From SZUA-117 sp964630795 (lineage in GTDB: Bacteria > Pseudomonadota > Gammaproteobacteria > Steroidobacterales > Woeseiaceae): a stretch of 17,899 bases of DNA. The notes beneath the pieces were generated by a model, which did not search any database, was not told the DNA's origin, and was given only the letters and a program-made list of their open reading frames with translations. Position numbers and translations under genes: made by a program. This document shows, in pieces, positions 1 through 7,319 of this stretch; positions within the stretch are counted from its first letter, which is position 1, and each line of letters begins with the position of its first letter. The stretch spans positions 1 through 17,899 of the forward strand of contig CAZVWF010000058.1 of the NCBI GenBank assembly GCA_964630795.1, read 5' to 3'.

Positions 1-83
<83 letters not shown>

Positions 84-326
84 TCAGGAGTCGCTCTTGC
101 GAGCGTTAATGAAATCGATCGCCTGCTGAACCGTGGTGATCTTTTCGGCTTCCTCGTCCGGAATCTCCGTCTCGAATTCTTCTTCGAGCGCCATCACCAG
201 TTCAACGGTATCCAGCGAGTCTGCACCCAGATCATCGACGAATGAAGCGTCGTTGGTGACTTCATCTTCTTTGACACCAAGCTGCTCTGCAACGATGCCC
301 TTAACCTGCTCTTCGATACTGCTCAT
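84..326 (-). CDS. acpP: Acyl carrier protein AcpP
   Basis: This 80-residue acidic protein is the acyl carrier of type II fatty-acid synthesis. It holds the growing chain on a phosphopantetheine arm and delivers it to FabD, FabG and the other soluble enzymes in the cytoplasm. The sequence begins MSSIEEQVK and carries the modification motif GADSLDTVELVMALEEEF, in which the serine of DSL receives the arm. Length and composition match the family closely. A GTG nine bases upstream (335) is also open, but AAGGAG at 338-343 lies 11 bases before the ATG at 326 and only 2 before the GTG, so ATG is chosen. It is the last gene of the visible fabD-fabG-acpP run, separated from fabG by 229 bases with a candidate promoter, as fits a very abundant protein needing extra transcription. 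Confidence 0.98.
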   Translation of the reverse strand: MSSIEEQVKGIVAEQLGVKEDEVTNDASFVDDLGADSLDTVELVMALEEEFETEIPDEEAEKITTVQQAIDFINARKSDS

Positions 327-509
327 TGTTATCACTTCTCCTTAAGAAGAGATGCTCAAAATCTGTCCGGAGCCTCCCTGAGGCGGTTTCCGCGCGGTCC
401 CCAATATCTGCCGCAATCCAAGTCGCATAACCGTAGTAAGCCCCTGCATCCGGGCATCGATCGTGCATAAGCCATTGATATTTCAAGCCCACCATGGGCG
501 TGGGTCGGT

Positions 510-538
510 ATTGTATGTGAATCCGAAAAGGCAATCTA
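510..538 (-). promoter_or_regulatory. Candidate sigma-70 promoter for acpP
   Basis: On the minus strand a -10 element TACAAT (510-515, five of six consensus bases) is preceded after exactly 17 bases by TAGATT (533-538, three of six). Transcription would start near 502, giving a leader of about 175 bases before acpP. The rest of the 327-555 gap holds no gene; a short GCCTC/GAGGC hairpin at 372-384 is visible but has no T tract. An independent acpP promoter is expected from its high demand; the boxes are read by eye. Confidence 0.42.
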
Positions 539-552
539 GCACCAATTGGTGC
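539..552. repeat. Perfect 14-bp palindrome between fabG and acpP
   Basis: GCACCAATTGGTGC is its own reverse complement. It lies four bases past the fabG stop and directly upstream of the candidate -35 box of acpP. It could be a binding site for a dimeric regulator, or a 5-bp hairpin with an AATT loop. No T run follows, so it is not an intrinsic terminator. It does not match the FadR or FabR sites that I know. Confidence 0.4.
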
Positions 553-555
553 CAA

Positions 556-1308
556 TTAGTCCATCAACATGCCACCATTTACGTGCAGCGTTTCGCCCGT
601 GATATAGCCCCCGGCCGGCGACGCCAGAAAAGCTACCGCGGCGGCAATATCCTCGACATCACCGAGGCGTCCGAGCGGAACCTGCCCGAGCATGGCAGCC
701 TTTTGCTCTTCCGGTAATACGCTGGTCATATCGGTATCGATGAAACCGGGGGCCACGACATTAACCGTGATATTGCGTGAGCCGACTTCGCGTGCCAGCG
801 ACTTCGAGAAGCCGATGATACCCGCCTTGGCAGCGCCATAGTTAGCCTGCCCGGCATTGCCCATGATGCCGATAACCGATGCGATGTTGATGATACGTCC
901 ACCTTTCGCTTTCATCATGCCCCGCAAGACAGCTTTGCTGACACGGAATATGCCGGACAGGTTTGTCGAGATGACATCGTCCCACTCTTCAGTCTTCATT
1001 CGCATCAGCAGATTGTCACGCGTTATGCCGGCATTGTTGACGACAATTGTCGGTGGACCTTCATTGCCCTGGATATCCTTGATTGCTTCTGCGACAGAAT
1101 CATCGCTGGACACATCCAGCACGAGACCCCGGCCGGCACTACCAAGCGCGGTCGTAATTGCCTCGGCACCGCCGGCACTCGTTGCCGTGCCGATCACCTG
1201 CGCGCCGGCATCGGCCAGCATATTTGCAATGGCGGCCCCGATGCCACGCGAGGCACCCGTGACCAGGGCAACCTGCCCTTCAAGCGCGTTGTCATTTATC
1301 ACAGTCAT
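556..1308 (-). CDS. fabG: 3-oxoacyl-[acyl-carrier-protein] reductase FabG
   Basis: This enzyme reduces 3-oxoacyl-ACP to (R)-3-hydroxyacyl-ACP with NADPH, the first reduction of each fatty-acid elongation cycle. The 250-residue protein is a classical short-chain dehydrogenase. It has the nucleotide-binding TGASRGIG at 17-24, NNAG at 91-94, and the catalytic set Asn116, Ser144, Tyr157 and Lys161 (YGAAK). The PG and TDM segments after strand 6 and the C-terminal GETLHVNGGMLM are typical of FabG rather than of other SDR enzymes. Its ATG overlaps the fabD stop in an ATGA arrangement, with a GGAG about eight bases upstream inside fabD, so translation of the two is probably coupled. Length is as expected for the family. 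Confidence 0.97.
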   Translation of the reverse strand: MTVINDNALEGQVALVTGASRGIGAAIANMLADAGAQVIGTATSAGGAEAITTALGSAGRGLVLDVSSDDSVAEAIKDIQGNEGPPTIVVNNAGITRDNLLMRMKTEEWDDVISTNLSGIFRVSKAVLRGMMKAKGGRIINIASVIGIMGNAGQANYGAAKAGIIGFSKSLAREVGSRNITVNVVAPGFIDTDMTSVLPEEQKAAMLGQVPLGRLGDVEDIAAAVAFLASPAGGYITGETLHVNGGMLMD

Positions 1309-2240
1309 TCGCTGGCTCCATTCATTGCTGTTTGCAGTGCATCCGTCGAGTCGATACAGGCAGCACTGACGCTACGATCGATACGCCGCACCAGTCCGGC
1401 CAGCACTTTGCCAGGCCCGCACTCGATTATTGAATCCACACCGCTGGCTTGCATGTGATTGATCACATTGACCCAGCGAACCGGGCTGTATAGCTGCGCC
1501 TGCATCCGCGCGCGCATGTCTTCGGCATCCGCGTACGGCGTGCCGTCCACGGAAGAAATCACGGTAACCTCCGGGTCGGTGAAGGCGGACGCCTGAATCA
1601 GCCCCGCCAGTGTTTCGCCGGCCGGCCGCATCAGCGATGAGTGTGCCGGTACGCTGACCGCCAGCATCATGGCGCGTCGTGCACCCGCGGCCTGCGCTAA
1701 TTCGATCAGCTTCTCGATGCCCGGCTTGTCCCCTGCGACCACAACCTGGCTCGGGGTATTGAAATTTGCGGCTTCCGCGACGCCGGCTTCCGACGCCGTC
1801 TGGCAAGCCTCGACGACGCCTTCATCGTCCAGCCCGATAATCGCCGCCATGGCACCCTCTCCGGCCGGCACGGCACCCTGCATCAGTTCTGCGCGTTTAC
1901 GGACCAGGGAAACCGTGTCATGAAACGGCAATGCGCCCGAGGCCACGAGTGCGGAATACTCGCCGAGGCTGTGCCCCGCCATCATCGCGGGCGCATCGCC
2001 CCCCGCCTGTTGCCAGGCACGCCAGGTAGCAATACCCGCCGTCAGCATGGCGGGCTGGGTATTCACGGTTTCGTCGAGGGCCTCTTTCGGCCCATCCTTG
2101 ACCAGGGCATACATGTCGAAGCCCAGCGCATCGCTGGCTTCTTCATAGGTTTCCCTGACAATCGGATGTTCGGCGGCAAGGTTTTCCTGCATGCCTACGG
2201 ACTGGGAACCCTGGCCCGGGAATACGAATGCAACGGTCAA
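1305..2240 (-). CDS. fabD: Malonyl-CoA:ACP transacylase FabD
   Basis: FabD moves the malonyl group from CoA to the acyl carrier protein, supplying extender units to fatty-acid synthesis. The 311-residue protein has the N-terminal FVFPGQGSQ (oxyanion-hole Gln10), the nucleophile Ser91 in GHSLGEYSA, Arg116 and the catalytic His200 in VPAHSS, all at the spacing of the E. coli enzyme. I choose a TTG start at 2240 because GGAG lies 7 bases upstream and the protein then begins just before the conserved AFVFPGQ. An ATG or GTG start farther upstream (to 2312) would run into the preceding gene and add about 24 unconserved residues. It overlaps fabG downstream and follows the rhombosortase gene by 31 bases. 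Confidence 0.95.
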   Translation of the reverse strand: MTVAFVFPGQGSQSVGMQENLAAEHPIVRETYEEASDALGFDMYALVKDGPKEALDETVNTQPAMLTAGIATWRAWQQAGGDAPAMMAGHSLGEYSALVASGALPFHDTVSLVRKRAELMQGAVPAGEGAMAAIIGLDDEGVVEACQTASEAGVAEAANFNTPSQVVVAGDKPGIEKLIELAQAAGARRAMMLAVSVPAHSSLMRPAGETLAGLIQASAFTDPEVTVISSVDGTPYADAEDMRARMQAQLYSPVRWVNVINHMQASGVDSIIECGPGKVLAGLVRRIDRSVSAACIDSTDALQTAMNGASE

Positions 2241-2247
2241 AGCGGAT

Positions 2248-2251
2248 CTCC
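2248..2251 (-). promoter_or_regulatory. Ribosome binding site fixing the fabD TTG start
   Basis: GGAG on the minus strand lies 7 bases before the TTG at 2240. This spacing, with the conserved protein start right after the TTG, decides the start against longer upstream candidates. Confidence 0.7.
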
Positions 2252-2270
2252 ACAGTTCAGGTGGACGGGG

Positions 2271-2276
2271 ATTATA
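2271..2276 (-). promoter_or_regulatory. Candidate -10 box upstream of fabD
   Basis: A perfect TATAAT on the minus strand overlaps the stop codon of the rhombosortase gene and would start transcription about 25 bases before fabD. The sequence 17 bases upstream (TAGTGC) is a poor -35 and there is no extended -10, so this is a weak or activator-dependent candidate. If real, fabD-fabG can be expressed without rrtA. Confidence 0.3.
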
Positions 2277-2895
2277 TAGAGCGCTTGCCTCCGGCACTAC
2301 GCCCGGCCGCAAACGCAGCTGCTACACCGCCCACGGCGCCGAACAGATGGGCATTGACGACGACCGCACCACCGGACACCGATTCCGAGCCCGGCAGCGG
2401 CCCCGCGAATTGCTCCCACGCCAGCTTGCCGACCACGATGACGCCGATGATCACAGACTCCGATGGCAGAACCGGGTAGCCACGAATCGTGCCAGCGACC
2501 AGTAATCCGTGCAGCACACCGGACAGGCCGACGTACCAGAGCAGGAATTCGTCGATAAACCAGAAGCAGGCCGTAGTGACAGCCGCAATGATGGCAATCA
2601 CCAGCAACCACTGTGACCGGCTGAAATAGCGGCCAACCAGTAACCAGACTAGCACCAGCCCAGCGAGGTTCAAGATCAGGTGAGTTGTACCGAGATGCAC
2701 AAAATGCCCGGTAATCAGGCGCCAGTACTCGCCGTCCTCGATCAGCAGGCGATCATATCGAAAGGTTTCGCGGCCAGCATCGCCGAACACCGCAAATAAG
2801 CCGCAGACGACGATCAACAGCGCAGCAATCTGCCAGTGCACGCCTGCCTGCAGGAAGTTCTGCCAATAATTTTGACGACGCTGGAATAACCCCAT
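2272..2895 (-). CDS. rrtA: Rhombosortase (rhomboid-family intramembrane protease)
   Basis: This 207-residue polytopic membrane protein belongs to the rhomboid serine proteases and most resembles the rhombosortase subgroup. That subgroup cleaves GlyGly-CTERM tails from proteins that leave through type II secretion. Visible features are a first membrane segment around 23-37, the GHFVHLGTTHLILN motif at 63-76, the nucleophile Ser125 in GLSG, and the partner His183 in NAHLFGAVGG. Several hydrophobic segments lie between, at about 77-90, 97-113, 147-157 and 185-197. The small size without extra domains fits rhombosortase rather than GlpG. The ATG at 2895 is the only start before an upstream stop, yet it lacks a clear Shine-Dalgarno sequence. 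It is divergent from gspG and lies 31 bases upstream of fabD on the same strand. No GlyGly-CTERM substrate is encoded in this window. Confidence 0.82.
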   Translation of the reverse strand: MGLFQRRQNYWQNFLQAGVHWQIAALLIVVCGLFAVFGDAGRETFRYDRLLIEDGEYWRLITGHFVHLGTTHLILNLAGLVLVWLLVGRYFSRSQWLLVIAIIAAVTTACFWFIDEFLLWYVGLSGVLHGLLVAGTIRGYPVLPSESVIIGVIVVGKLAWEQFAGPLPGSESVSGGAVVVNAHLFGAVGGVAAAFAAGRSAGGKRSI

Positions 2896-2979
2896 GTTTG
2901 ATATACTGACGTTTAATCTGATAGAGAGTCAATGCGGCGCGAAGCCGCAACGGCACATTCTGCATTGGAGCAATTCGCA
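2896..2979. promoter_or_regulatory. Divergent rrtA / gspG control region
   Basis: These 84 bases separate rrtA (minus) from the preferred gspG start (plus) and are AT-richer than the flanks. On the plus strand TTTAAT (2912-2917) is a five-of-six -10 but has no good -35; TTGATA at 2898-2903 is a good -35 with only weak -10 partners. On the minus strand TTGACT (2927-2932) is a good -35 with poor -10 candidates. Both operons must be initiated from here, but I cannot fix the boxes. Confidence 0.4.
2967..2970 (+). promoter_or_regulatory. Ribosome binding site for the gspG GTG start
   Basis: GGAG lies 9 bases before GTG 2980. It supports this start over the upstream ATG at 2932, which would give an unusually long prepilin leader of 30 residues. 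Confidence 0.5.
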
Positions 2980-3429
2980 GTGGGCAGCAAATTGAATCAC
3001 CAATTAAATCGCCGGCAACGCGGCTTTACGCTGATCGAGATCATGGTCGTCGTCATTATCCTGGGCATCCTGGCGGCCATCGTAGCCCCTAACGTAATCG
3101 GCAGAATTGACGATGCACAGGTCACCCGGGTTCAGCAGGACATTCGTGGTATCGAGAATGCACTGAAATTCTACAGGCTGGACAACTTCGCCTATCCGAC
3201 TTCGGAACAGGGCCTCGAAGCGCTGGTAACCAAGCCGGCAGACCCGAATATTCGCAACTGGAAGCCCGGCGGTTACCTCGACCGATTGCCGAAAGACCCC
3301 TGGGGCAACGACTATCAATACCTGAACCCGGGTCAGAACGGCGAAATCGACATCTTCACTTTTGGCCGGGACGGGCGCCCCGGTGGCGAAGACATCGATA
3401 GCGACCTCGGAAACTGGAACCTGGAGTAA
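2980..3429 (+). CDS. gspG: Type II secretion major pseudopilin GspG
   Basis: GspG is the main subunit of the pseudopilus that pushes folded exoproteins through the outer-membrane secretin. The 149-residue precursor has a basic leader ending NRRQRG, then the processed N terminus FTLIEIMVVVIILGILAAIV with Glu at +5, which serves as the membrane anchor and assembly helix. The body carries the GspG-specific segments around YPTSEQGLEALV, GYLDRLPKDPWGNDYQY and a C-terminal acidic loop (GGEDIDSDLGNW) corresponding to the known calcium site. GTG 2980 is preferred over ATG 2932 on leader length and Shine-Dalgarno spacing. It is the first gene of the block G-H-I-J-K-L-M-N; processing requires a prepilin peptidase not present here. 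Confidence 0.95.
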   Translation: MGSKLNHQLNRRQRGFTLIEIMVVVIILGILAAIVAPNVIGRIDDAQVTRVQQDIRGIENALKFYRLDNFAYPTSEQGLEALVTKPADPNIRNWKPGGYLDRLPKDPWGNDYQYLNPGQNGEIDIFTFGRDGRPGGEDIDSDLGNWNLE

Positions 3430-3455
3430 CCGGCCCGGTCCCGGACGCCTCCATC

Positions 3456-4082
3456 GTGCAAGTCCGCCCTGAACATCGCAGACCGCCCAGCCTGAAACAC
3501 GGCCGTGCATTCACGCTGATCGAAATCCTCGTCGTCATGGTCATTGTCGGCATCCTGATGGCCGTCGCTTTCCTGTCGTTCGGCATCCTTGGTAACGACG
3601 ACAACATGGACCGGGAGGCGCGCCGCCTGTCCTCCCTGATTCAACTCGTCACCGACGAAGCTACTACCCAGGGACGGGACTTTGGCGTGGAATTCATGAC
3701 CGTCGGCTATCGATTCGTCGAGCACGACCCCCTTTTGGATCAGTGGTTCGAAGTCATCGGCGACGACTACCTGGTACAGCGCACTCTCGAAGAAGGTATG
3801 GAATTCGAGCTGACACTCGAAGAACGACGGATCCTATTGCATACCGAAGCACAGGAAACTGCGCGTGAGGAGGTGGAAGAGGAAGAGCCATTACTGGTCA
3901 ACAGGCTCGAAAACAGGGACCTGACTGATGACTATCTGCCACATGTGCTGATCCTGTCGAGCGGCGATGTCACGCCATTCGAGTTACGAATGATTCGTGA
4001 CGCGGACCGCAGAGAACTCCTGTTAACCCTGTCGCTGGCAGGCGAACTTGAAATTCTTCAGGATGACGATGTCGTCTTTTAG
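3456..4082 (+). CDS. gspH: Type II secretion minor pseudopilin GspH
   Basis: GspH is a minor pseudopilin placed at or near the pseudopilus tip complex. The 208-residue protein has a basic leader followed by FTLIEILVVMVIVGILMAVAFL, with Glu23 at the +5 position. The residue before the cleavage site is Ala18, not the usual glycine (HGRA|FTLIE). The C-terminal part is weakly conserved and contains an acidic stretch around 136-145 (REEVEEEEP). At 208 residues it is longer than many GspH proteins. The GTG start lies 26 bases after gspG and lacks a clear Shine-Dalgarno sequence. Position between gspG and gspI supports the assignment more than sequence does. Confidence 0.85.
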   Translation: MQVRPEHRRPPSLKHGRAFTLIEILVVMVIVGILMAVAFLSFGILGNDDNMDREARRLSSLIQLVTDEATTQGRDFGVEFMTVGYRFVEHDPLLDQWFEVIGDDYLVQRTLEEGMEFELTLEERRILLHTEAQETAREEVEEEEPLLVNRLENRDLTDDYLPHVLILSSGDVTPFELRMIRDADRRELLLTLSLAGELEILQDDDVVF

Positions 4083-4503
4083 AAAGAGTCGCGGCTTCAC
4101 GCTGATCGAGGTCATGGTTGCCCTCGTGGTCGCTGCGCTCGCCCTGGTCGCCGTGATGGCCAGCATCAGCCAGATGATCGATGCCGGCACCGCGATGCGC
4201 GATCGAACCTATGCGTCATGGATCGCGCAAAACAAGATAGCCGAACTTCGACTCGCCAATACTGAACCCGAAGTCAGCACATCGAACGGCGAGGTCGAGT
4301 TCGCCGGGCTCGAATGGGGCTGGACGGCGACAATTTCCGAAACCGGCGTGCAATATCTTTATCGCGTCGATGTCGGCGTTGCGTTTGCCGGCAGCGATGA
4401 CGTGGTCCGCACGGTAACCGGGTTTATTGGCGAGCCCGGTATCCCGGGAGAAGCGAACCGGGCGTGGAGCCAGGGCGGTCAGGCGATCGGTGAAGATCAG
4501 TGA
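4069..4503 (+). CDS. gspI: Type II secretion minor pseudopilin GspI
   Basis: GspI is a minor pseudopilin that forms the tip complex with GspJ and GspK. The 144-residue precursor has a short leader MSSFRKSRG, a standard Gly-1, then FTLIEVMVALVVAALALVAV with Glu at +5. The segment TYASWIAQNKIAELRL, typical of GspI, follows the helix, and a later WGWT is also usual. ATG 4069 is chosen: AGGA lies 5 bases before it and the leader length is normal. A TTG at 4048 and an ATG at 4063 are also in frame. The start lies 14 bases inside gspH, so translation is coupled. Confidence 0.92.
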   Translation: MSSFRKSRGFTLIEVMVALVVAALALVAVMASISQMIDAGTAMRDRTYASWIAQNKIAELRLANTEPEVSTSNGEVEFAGLEWGWTATISETGVQYLYRVDVGVAFAGSDDVVRTVTGFIGEPGIPGEANRAWSQGGQAIGEDQ

Positions 4504-5108
4504 TTCGTCAGCGCGCATTCACATTGATCGAAGTCCTGGTCGCTATGGCCGTCTTTGCCGTGCTGGCCGGTTTTGCATACAGCACCCTGGGCCAGACACT
4601 GCTCAGCGCGGAGATCCTGAACGAACGAATGGATCGTCTTCAGGCGCTGCAGCGCACGATGCGCCTTCTGACAGATGACCTTCAACAGCTGGCACCCCGA
4701 CCGATCCGCGATGAACTCGGTGACAATCTGCGCCCTGCCCTCGACACCGGCTTCCAATCCGGATTTGCACTGGAGCTGACCCGTAGCGGATGGAGCAATC
4801 CCATCGTTCTGCCCCGCAGCACACAACAACGGGCCGCCTATCGCATCGAGGACGGCGAACTGATTCGCTTTCACTGGTATACGCTCGACCGGACGCTGAG
4901 CAACGAACCGGTCAGCGTAACTTTGCTGGACGGCGTGGAAGGCCTTCAGTTTCGCTTCCTGGTCGACAGCAACGACTACACCGAGCAGTGGCCCCCGCTG
5001 AACCTGCCAGGCGCAGTTGGGGCACGACAACGACCTCGAGCCGTAGAAGTGACCCTGCTTCTCGAAGAGGAAGGCGAAATTCGTCGGCTGATTGAGGTTG
5101 CACCATGA
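4500..5108 (+). CDS. gspJ: Type II secretion minor pseudopilin GspJ
   Basis: GspJ is the minor pseudopilin that joins GspI and GspK in the tip heterotrimer. The 202-residue precursor has a very short leader, MIRQRA, then FTLIEVLVAMAVFAVLAGFAYSTL with Glu11 at +5. As in the gspH product, Ala rather than Gly precedes the cleavage site. The body shows family segments such as ERMDRLQALQRTMRLLTDDLQQLAPRPIRD and GVEGLQFRFL. The start is GTG, overlapping the gspI stop as GTGA. Length is normal for GspJ. Confidence 0.93.
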   Translation: MIRQRAFTLIEVLVAMAVFAVLAGFAYSTLGQTLLSAEILNERMDRLQALQRTMRLLTDDLQQLAPRPIRDELGDNLRPALDTGFQSGFALELTRSGWSNPIVLPRSTQQRAAYRIEDGELIRFHWYTLDRTLSNEPVSVTLLDGVEGLQFRFLVDSNDYTEQWPPLNLPGAVGARQRPRAVEVTLLLEEEGEIRRLIEVAP

Positions 5109-6046
5109 ACCTGCCACGCCGCATGGGCGGACGCCGCGACCGTGGCGTTGCGTTGATCACTGCGATGTTGATTTCGGCAATCGCAACGATGGTGGCTGCC
5201 AATCTCGCCTGGGACAATGCACTGGATGTGCGCCGGACAACCGTGAATCTCGGCCGAGAGCAGGCGGTGCAGGTCGCATTGGGCGCGGAAAGCTGGGTAA
5301 TCAGCATCCTGCAGCAGGACGGCAGCGACAATGGCACCGATCACCTGGGAGAAGTCTGGGCATCCGAACTCCCCGGCCTGCCGATCGAAGGAGGCGAGGT
5401 ATTCGGCAGCGTCGAGGATTTGCAGGGCAAGTTCAATATCAACAATCTCATCGACCAGGAAGGACGCGTTGTGGAGCAATCGCTTCTGCAGTTTCAGCGA
5501 CTCCTGAATGCACTAGGCATCGAACCGCAACTCGCCGGTATTACGGCAGACTGGATTGACAGCAATCTCGATGCGTCTTTCCCGGACGGCGCAGAGGACC
5601 CCATCTATACCGGGATGATCCCGCCTTACCGGACCCCCAACCAGCCGCTCTCCAGTGTCAGCGAGCTGGCGGCTATCGCAGGCATGGACCGGGCGATCTT
5701 TCGGGTCCTGGAGCCACATATCACTGCCCTGCCCGGGCGTACGACCATTAACGTCAATACCGCGACACCGGCGGTCCTTCAGTCGCTCGACGAAAACATT
5801 ACCTTGTCCGATGTCGAGGGCTTACTGCAGGAGCGCGAGGGAGCCGGGTTTCCGGACCTCAGCGCTTCTTTCGGCACCCTGATTACACCGGAAATGTTGC
5901 TGCAGCTTTCTGACTCCACACGTTTTTTTCGATTGAAGGTCATCGTACGGATTGATACCGTTCGGGTCACTTTGTACAGCGTGTTGCAGCGTGCCACGAA
6001 CACCGGCACGGTCACACCCATCCTGCGCAGCCTGGGAACAACCTGA
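5105..6046 (+). CDS. gspK: Type II secretion minor pseudopilin GspK
   Basis: GspK is the large minor pseudopilin that caps the pseudopilus. The 313-residue precursor has a basic leader ending RDRG14, then VALITAMLISAIATMVAANL. Residue +5 is Thr19 rather than Glu, which is normal for GspK. DLQGKFNINNL at 105-115 and the ITADWIDSN...PYRTPNQPLSSVSEL region (146-188) are family hallmarks; the latter contains acidic residues that could bind calcium. INVNTATPAVLQSL (215-228) is the helix-hairpin-helix-like part. The ATG overlaps the gspJ stop as ATGA and GAGGT lies about 8 bases upstream. Confidence 0.96.
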   Translation: MNLPRRMGGRRDRGVALITAMLISAIATMVAANLAWDNALDVRRTTVNLGREQAVQVALGAESWVISILQQDGSDNGTDHLGEVWASELPGLPIEGGEVFGSVEDLQGKFNINNLIDQEGRVVEQSLLQFQRLLNALGIEPQLAGITADWIDSNLDASFPDGAEDPIYTGMIPPYRTPNQPLSSVSELAAIAGMDRAIFRVLEPHITALPGRTTINVNTATPAVLQSLDENITLSDVEGLLQEREGAGFPDLSASFGTLITPEMLLQLSDSTRFFRLKVIVRIDTVRVTLYSVLQRATNTGTVTPILRSLGTT

Positions 6047-6047
6047 A

Positions 6048-7319
6048 ATGCCGGAATACCTGGTCATACGCATCGATCAGCACCAGATCCAGCTCGCCAA
6101 CTGGATCGCTGTAGACGCATCTGGCACCCGGCGCAGTGACCCGTCAACAGGCACCTTGCAGGATGCGGCAGCAGACGTCGGGGAGCGTGAGGTCATCGTT
6201 CTCGTGCCGAGCGCCGAAGTATTGACCACGAGCGTCGATGTCCCGGTCAAAGGTGCGCGTCTGCTCGCGGCTTTGCCGTTCGCGCTCGAGGAACATCTCG
6301 CCCAGGATATCGAGGACCTCCATTTCGCCGCCGGCGTCCGGCGTTCGAACGGACGTACACCTGTGAGTATCGTCGCCCACGAGCGCATGGAGGAATGGTT
6401 GGCAGCGCTCGACTTCGCCGGCATCACCGCCAATGCGATCGTCGCCGAGAGCTATGGCCTTGCACGTATTCCGGGCACGATCAGCATGTTACTGACCGGC
6501 GACCTGGTATTCATCAATGACGGCAGCGATATTGAACTTGTCATGCAAGGCGTCAGTCCGGGTGACGCACTTGCTGCAATCGGCGCGCTCGACGATGGCG
6601 CTGAGAATGCGGAAGTAGATGCAGGCGCACCTTCTGCGTTGCCACGTCATGTCCTGGTCTATTGCGAACCTGACGATGACGAACGGTACCAGCACGACTG
6701 GATCGCCATGCGGCACGAACTGGACAGCGTCGACGTCAAGCTGTTGCCCGACGGCGTCATGCCCAGACTTGCGGTAACGGTCGCGACGGGTGCAGGCATT
6801 AATCTGCTGCAGGGACAATATGCACCCAAGAAGGAATATTCCGGCCTGTTTCGGCCCTGGCGGTATGCCGCAGCGCTTATCGTCGCCCTGGGCCTGATTG
6901 GTATTGGCGCAAAAGCCCTGGATCTTTATCTCCTGAAACAACAGGAGACGGAACTGCGGCAAACATTCAACTCCGAATACCGACAGATGTTACCCGGCGC
7001 GCCGGAAACGGACGACCCGGTGGCGGTCATAGACTCGCTGAAGCGACGGATCGGCAACGTAGAAACACCCCCTCTTTTTCTGCAGTCGATGGAGCAACTC
7101 GCACGCGCGATGCAGCAAAACCCGGCGGCGAATATCCAGGCCATCAGTTTCCGCGCCGGCGCCATCGATCTTCGTATTTCCGCACCTGACGTTGCAACGC
7201 TGGACAATGTCCAGCGCGTCATTGGTGAAAGTGGCCAGTTCCAGGCCGCAATCCAGTCCACCGATCAGGACGGCGACAAGTGGAATAGCCGTATTCGCAT
7301 CCAGGAGGCCGGTACATGA
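6048..7319 (+). CDS. gspL: Type II secretion inner-membrane protein GspL
   Basis: GspL anchors the secretion ATPase GspE to the inner membrane and pairs with GspM. The 423-residue protein has an N-terminal cytoplasmic actin-like region (about 1-265) with the family segment VPSAEVLTTSVDVPVKGARLLAALPFALEE (53-82). One membrane helix lies at about 272-290, followed by a periplasmic ferredoxin-like region. The ATG at 6048, one base after the gspK stop, begins directly before the conserved EYLVIRID; an upstream in-frame start at 5952 would lie inside gspK and is rejected. The ATPase it should bind is not encoded in this window. Confidence 0.94.
   Translation: MPEYLVIRIDQHQIQLANWIAVDASGTRRSDPSTGTLQDAAADVGEREVIVLVPSAEVLTTSVDVPVKGARLLAALPFALEEHLAQDIEDLHFAAGVRRSNGRTPVSIVAHERMEEWLAALDFAGITANAIVAESYGLARIPGTISMLLTGDLVFINDGSDIELVMQGVSPGDALAAIGALDDGAENAEVDAGAPSALPRHVLVYCEPDDDERYQHDWIAMRHELDSVDVKLLPDGVMPRLAVTVATGAGINLLQGQYAPKKEYSGLFRPWRYAAALIVALGLIGIGAKALDLYLLKQQETELRQTFNSEYRQMLPGAPETDDPVAVIDSLKRRIGNVETPPLFLQSMEQLARAMQQNPAANIQAISFRAGAIDLRISAPDVATLDNVQRVIGESGQFQAAIQSTDQDGDKWNSRIRIQEAGT

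Noticed and set aside
372..384. Hairpin GCCTC/GAGGC as an acpP attenuator
   Set aside because: The stem is only 5 bp and no T tract or alternative pairing is visible, so a regulatory role cannot be supported.
301..555. 84-codon minus-strand frame in the fabG-acpP gap
   Set aside because: It overlaps the acpP start, has no Shine-Dalgarno sequence or motif, and the region is better explained as the acpP promoter and leader.
857..1369. 170-codon plus-strand frame opposite fabG
   Set aside because: fabG on the other strand has all catalytic residues; the antisense product has no features of its own.
5952..6047. N-terminal extension of GspL from an upstream in-frame start
   Set aside because: It would lie wholly inside gspK and add unconserved residues; ATG 6048 begins at the conserved family start.
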